From a virus: a DNA stretch of 23,031 bases. The position numbers were made by a program, and so were the translations under genes. The stretch is taken from IMG/VR virus record IMGVR_UViG_3300045412_000016, positions 1 to 23,031 of that record; one strand, given 5' to 3'. The notes beneath the pieces were generated by a model. That model saw only the letters and a program-made list of their open reading frames with translations, did no database searches and was not told the origin of the DNA. This document shows positions 22,793 through 23,031 of this stretch, one piece after another (within the stretch, counting starts at the first letter, position 1; each line of letters begins with the position of its first letter).

Positions 22793-23031
22793 ATGGTACA
22801 AAGATATGAACTACCTAATGGTAAATACATTGAGGTAGAAGAAGATTTTATTGGGTCACAAGAAGAAAAAGAATTATTAGAACAATTTAATCAAAGACAA
22901 CCAACCCAATCAGCTCAACCAATAAAACAAAATAATGTTGTACCTGAAGGTAAAGAAAATAATTGGTTGTATGATACTGTTGTAGTTGCCCCTTACGAAG
23001 GTGCTAGAAAGTTTATAAATTCAACAGGAAG
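22793..23031 (+). CDS. Internal virion protein D, N-terminal end (T7 gp16-like, partial)
   Basis: ATG 22793 opens a frame that runs to the window end (79 full codons). It starts MVQRYELPNGKYIEVEEDF, followed by a Gln-rich linker and VVAPYEGARKFINSTG. By order it is the gp16 gene, the large inner core protein, which in many relatives carries a lytic transglycosylase domain; that domain is not in view. It begins three bases after the previous stop. Confidence 0.72.
   Translation, partial: MVQRYELPNGKYIEVEEDFIGSQEEKELLEQFNQRQPTQSAQPIKQNNVVPEGKENNWLYDTVVVAPYEGARKFINSTG

Noticed and set aside
1-23031. CRISPR array or long tandem repeats
   Set aside because: No regularly spaced repeat was seen; repeats are short (8-12 bp) and limited to the gap at 2022-2338.
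1-23031. Insertion sequence or host flanking genes that would show an integrated prophage
   Set aside because: No transposase or host gene is visible and phage genes continue to both window edges, so integrated versus free state cannot be judged.

Overview
This window looks like about 23 kb from the middle of a T7-like podovirus genome (Autographiviridae type). All confidently called genes lie on the plus strand and follow the T7 gene order: RNA polymerase (gp1), ssDNA-binding protein (gp2.5), endonuclease I (gp3), amidase (gp3.5), primase-helicase (gp4), DNA polymerase (gp5), exonuclease (gp6), gp7.3-like protein, portal (gp8), scaffold (gp9), major capsid protein (gp10), tail tubular proteins A and B (gp11, gp12) and internal virion proteins gp13, gp14, gp15 and the start of gp16. 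The sequence is very AT-rich (roughly 30% G+C by eye, not counted). An integrase and a tRNA sit upstream of the polymerase. Both traits match the temperate podoviruses of marine SAR11 bacteria (HTVC019P/HTVC011P-type pelagiphages). That host assignment is inference, not proof.

Layout. Positions 1-126 hold the end of an early gene. Positions 182-1884 hold a lysogeny-type pair: a small winged-helix protein and a tyrosine integrase. Positions 1885-2338 are non-coding and contain a complete tRNA-Leu(UAG), probably also the attP core, followed by a repeat-rich segment with several CACNNGTG boxes and a 72-bp interrupted dyad. Positions 2339-4955 encode the T7-type RNA polymerase in two overlapping reading frames. 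Positions 5026-12261 are the DNA metabolism block, with many 1-40 nt overlaps between genes and several small unknown proteins between the replication genes. Positions 12294-23031 are the virion block, with an HNH gene and a putative holin between scaffold and capsid genes and a strong hairpin after the capsid gene.

How it works together. The winged-helix protein and integrase would decide between lysogeny and lysis, possibly by controlling polymerase transcription through the CACNNGTG boxes. The phage polymerase would then transcribe the DNA metabolism and virion genes; a shared GGTTGCACTT element in two intergenic gaps (4985 and 12272) is a candidate promoter. Endonuclease I and the gp6 exonuclease would degrade host DNA, and gp2.5, gp4 and gp5 would replicate phage DNA. 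gp8 to gp16 build the head, tail and ejection apparatus. The amidase and the membrane protein at 15354 would serve lysis.

The most unusual points are the split polymerase gene, a U-run -1 frameshift candidate in a small membrane-protein gene (8332-8633), the operator-like box cluster flanking the polymerase gene, and a minus-strand terminator-like hairpin before the capsid gene although no minus-strand gene is visible.
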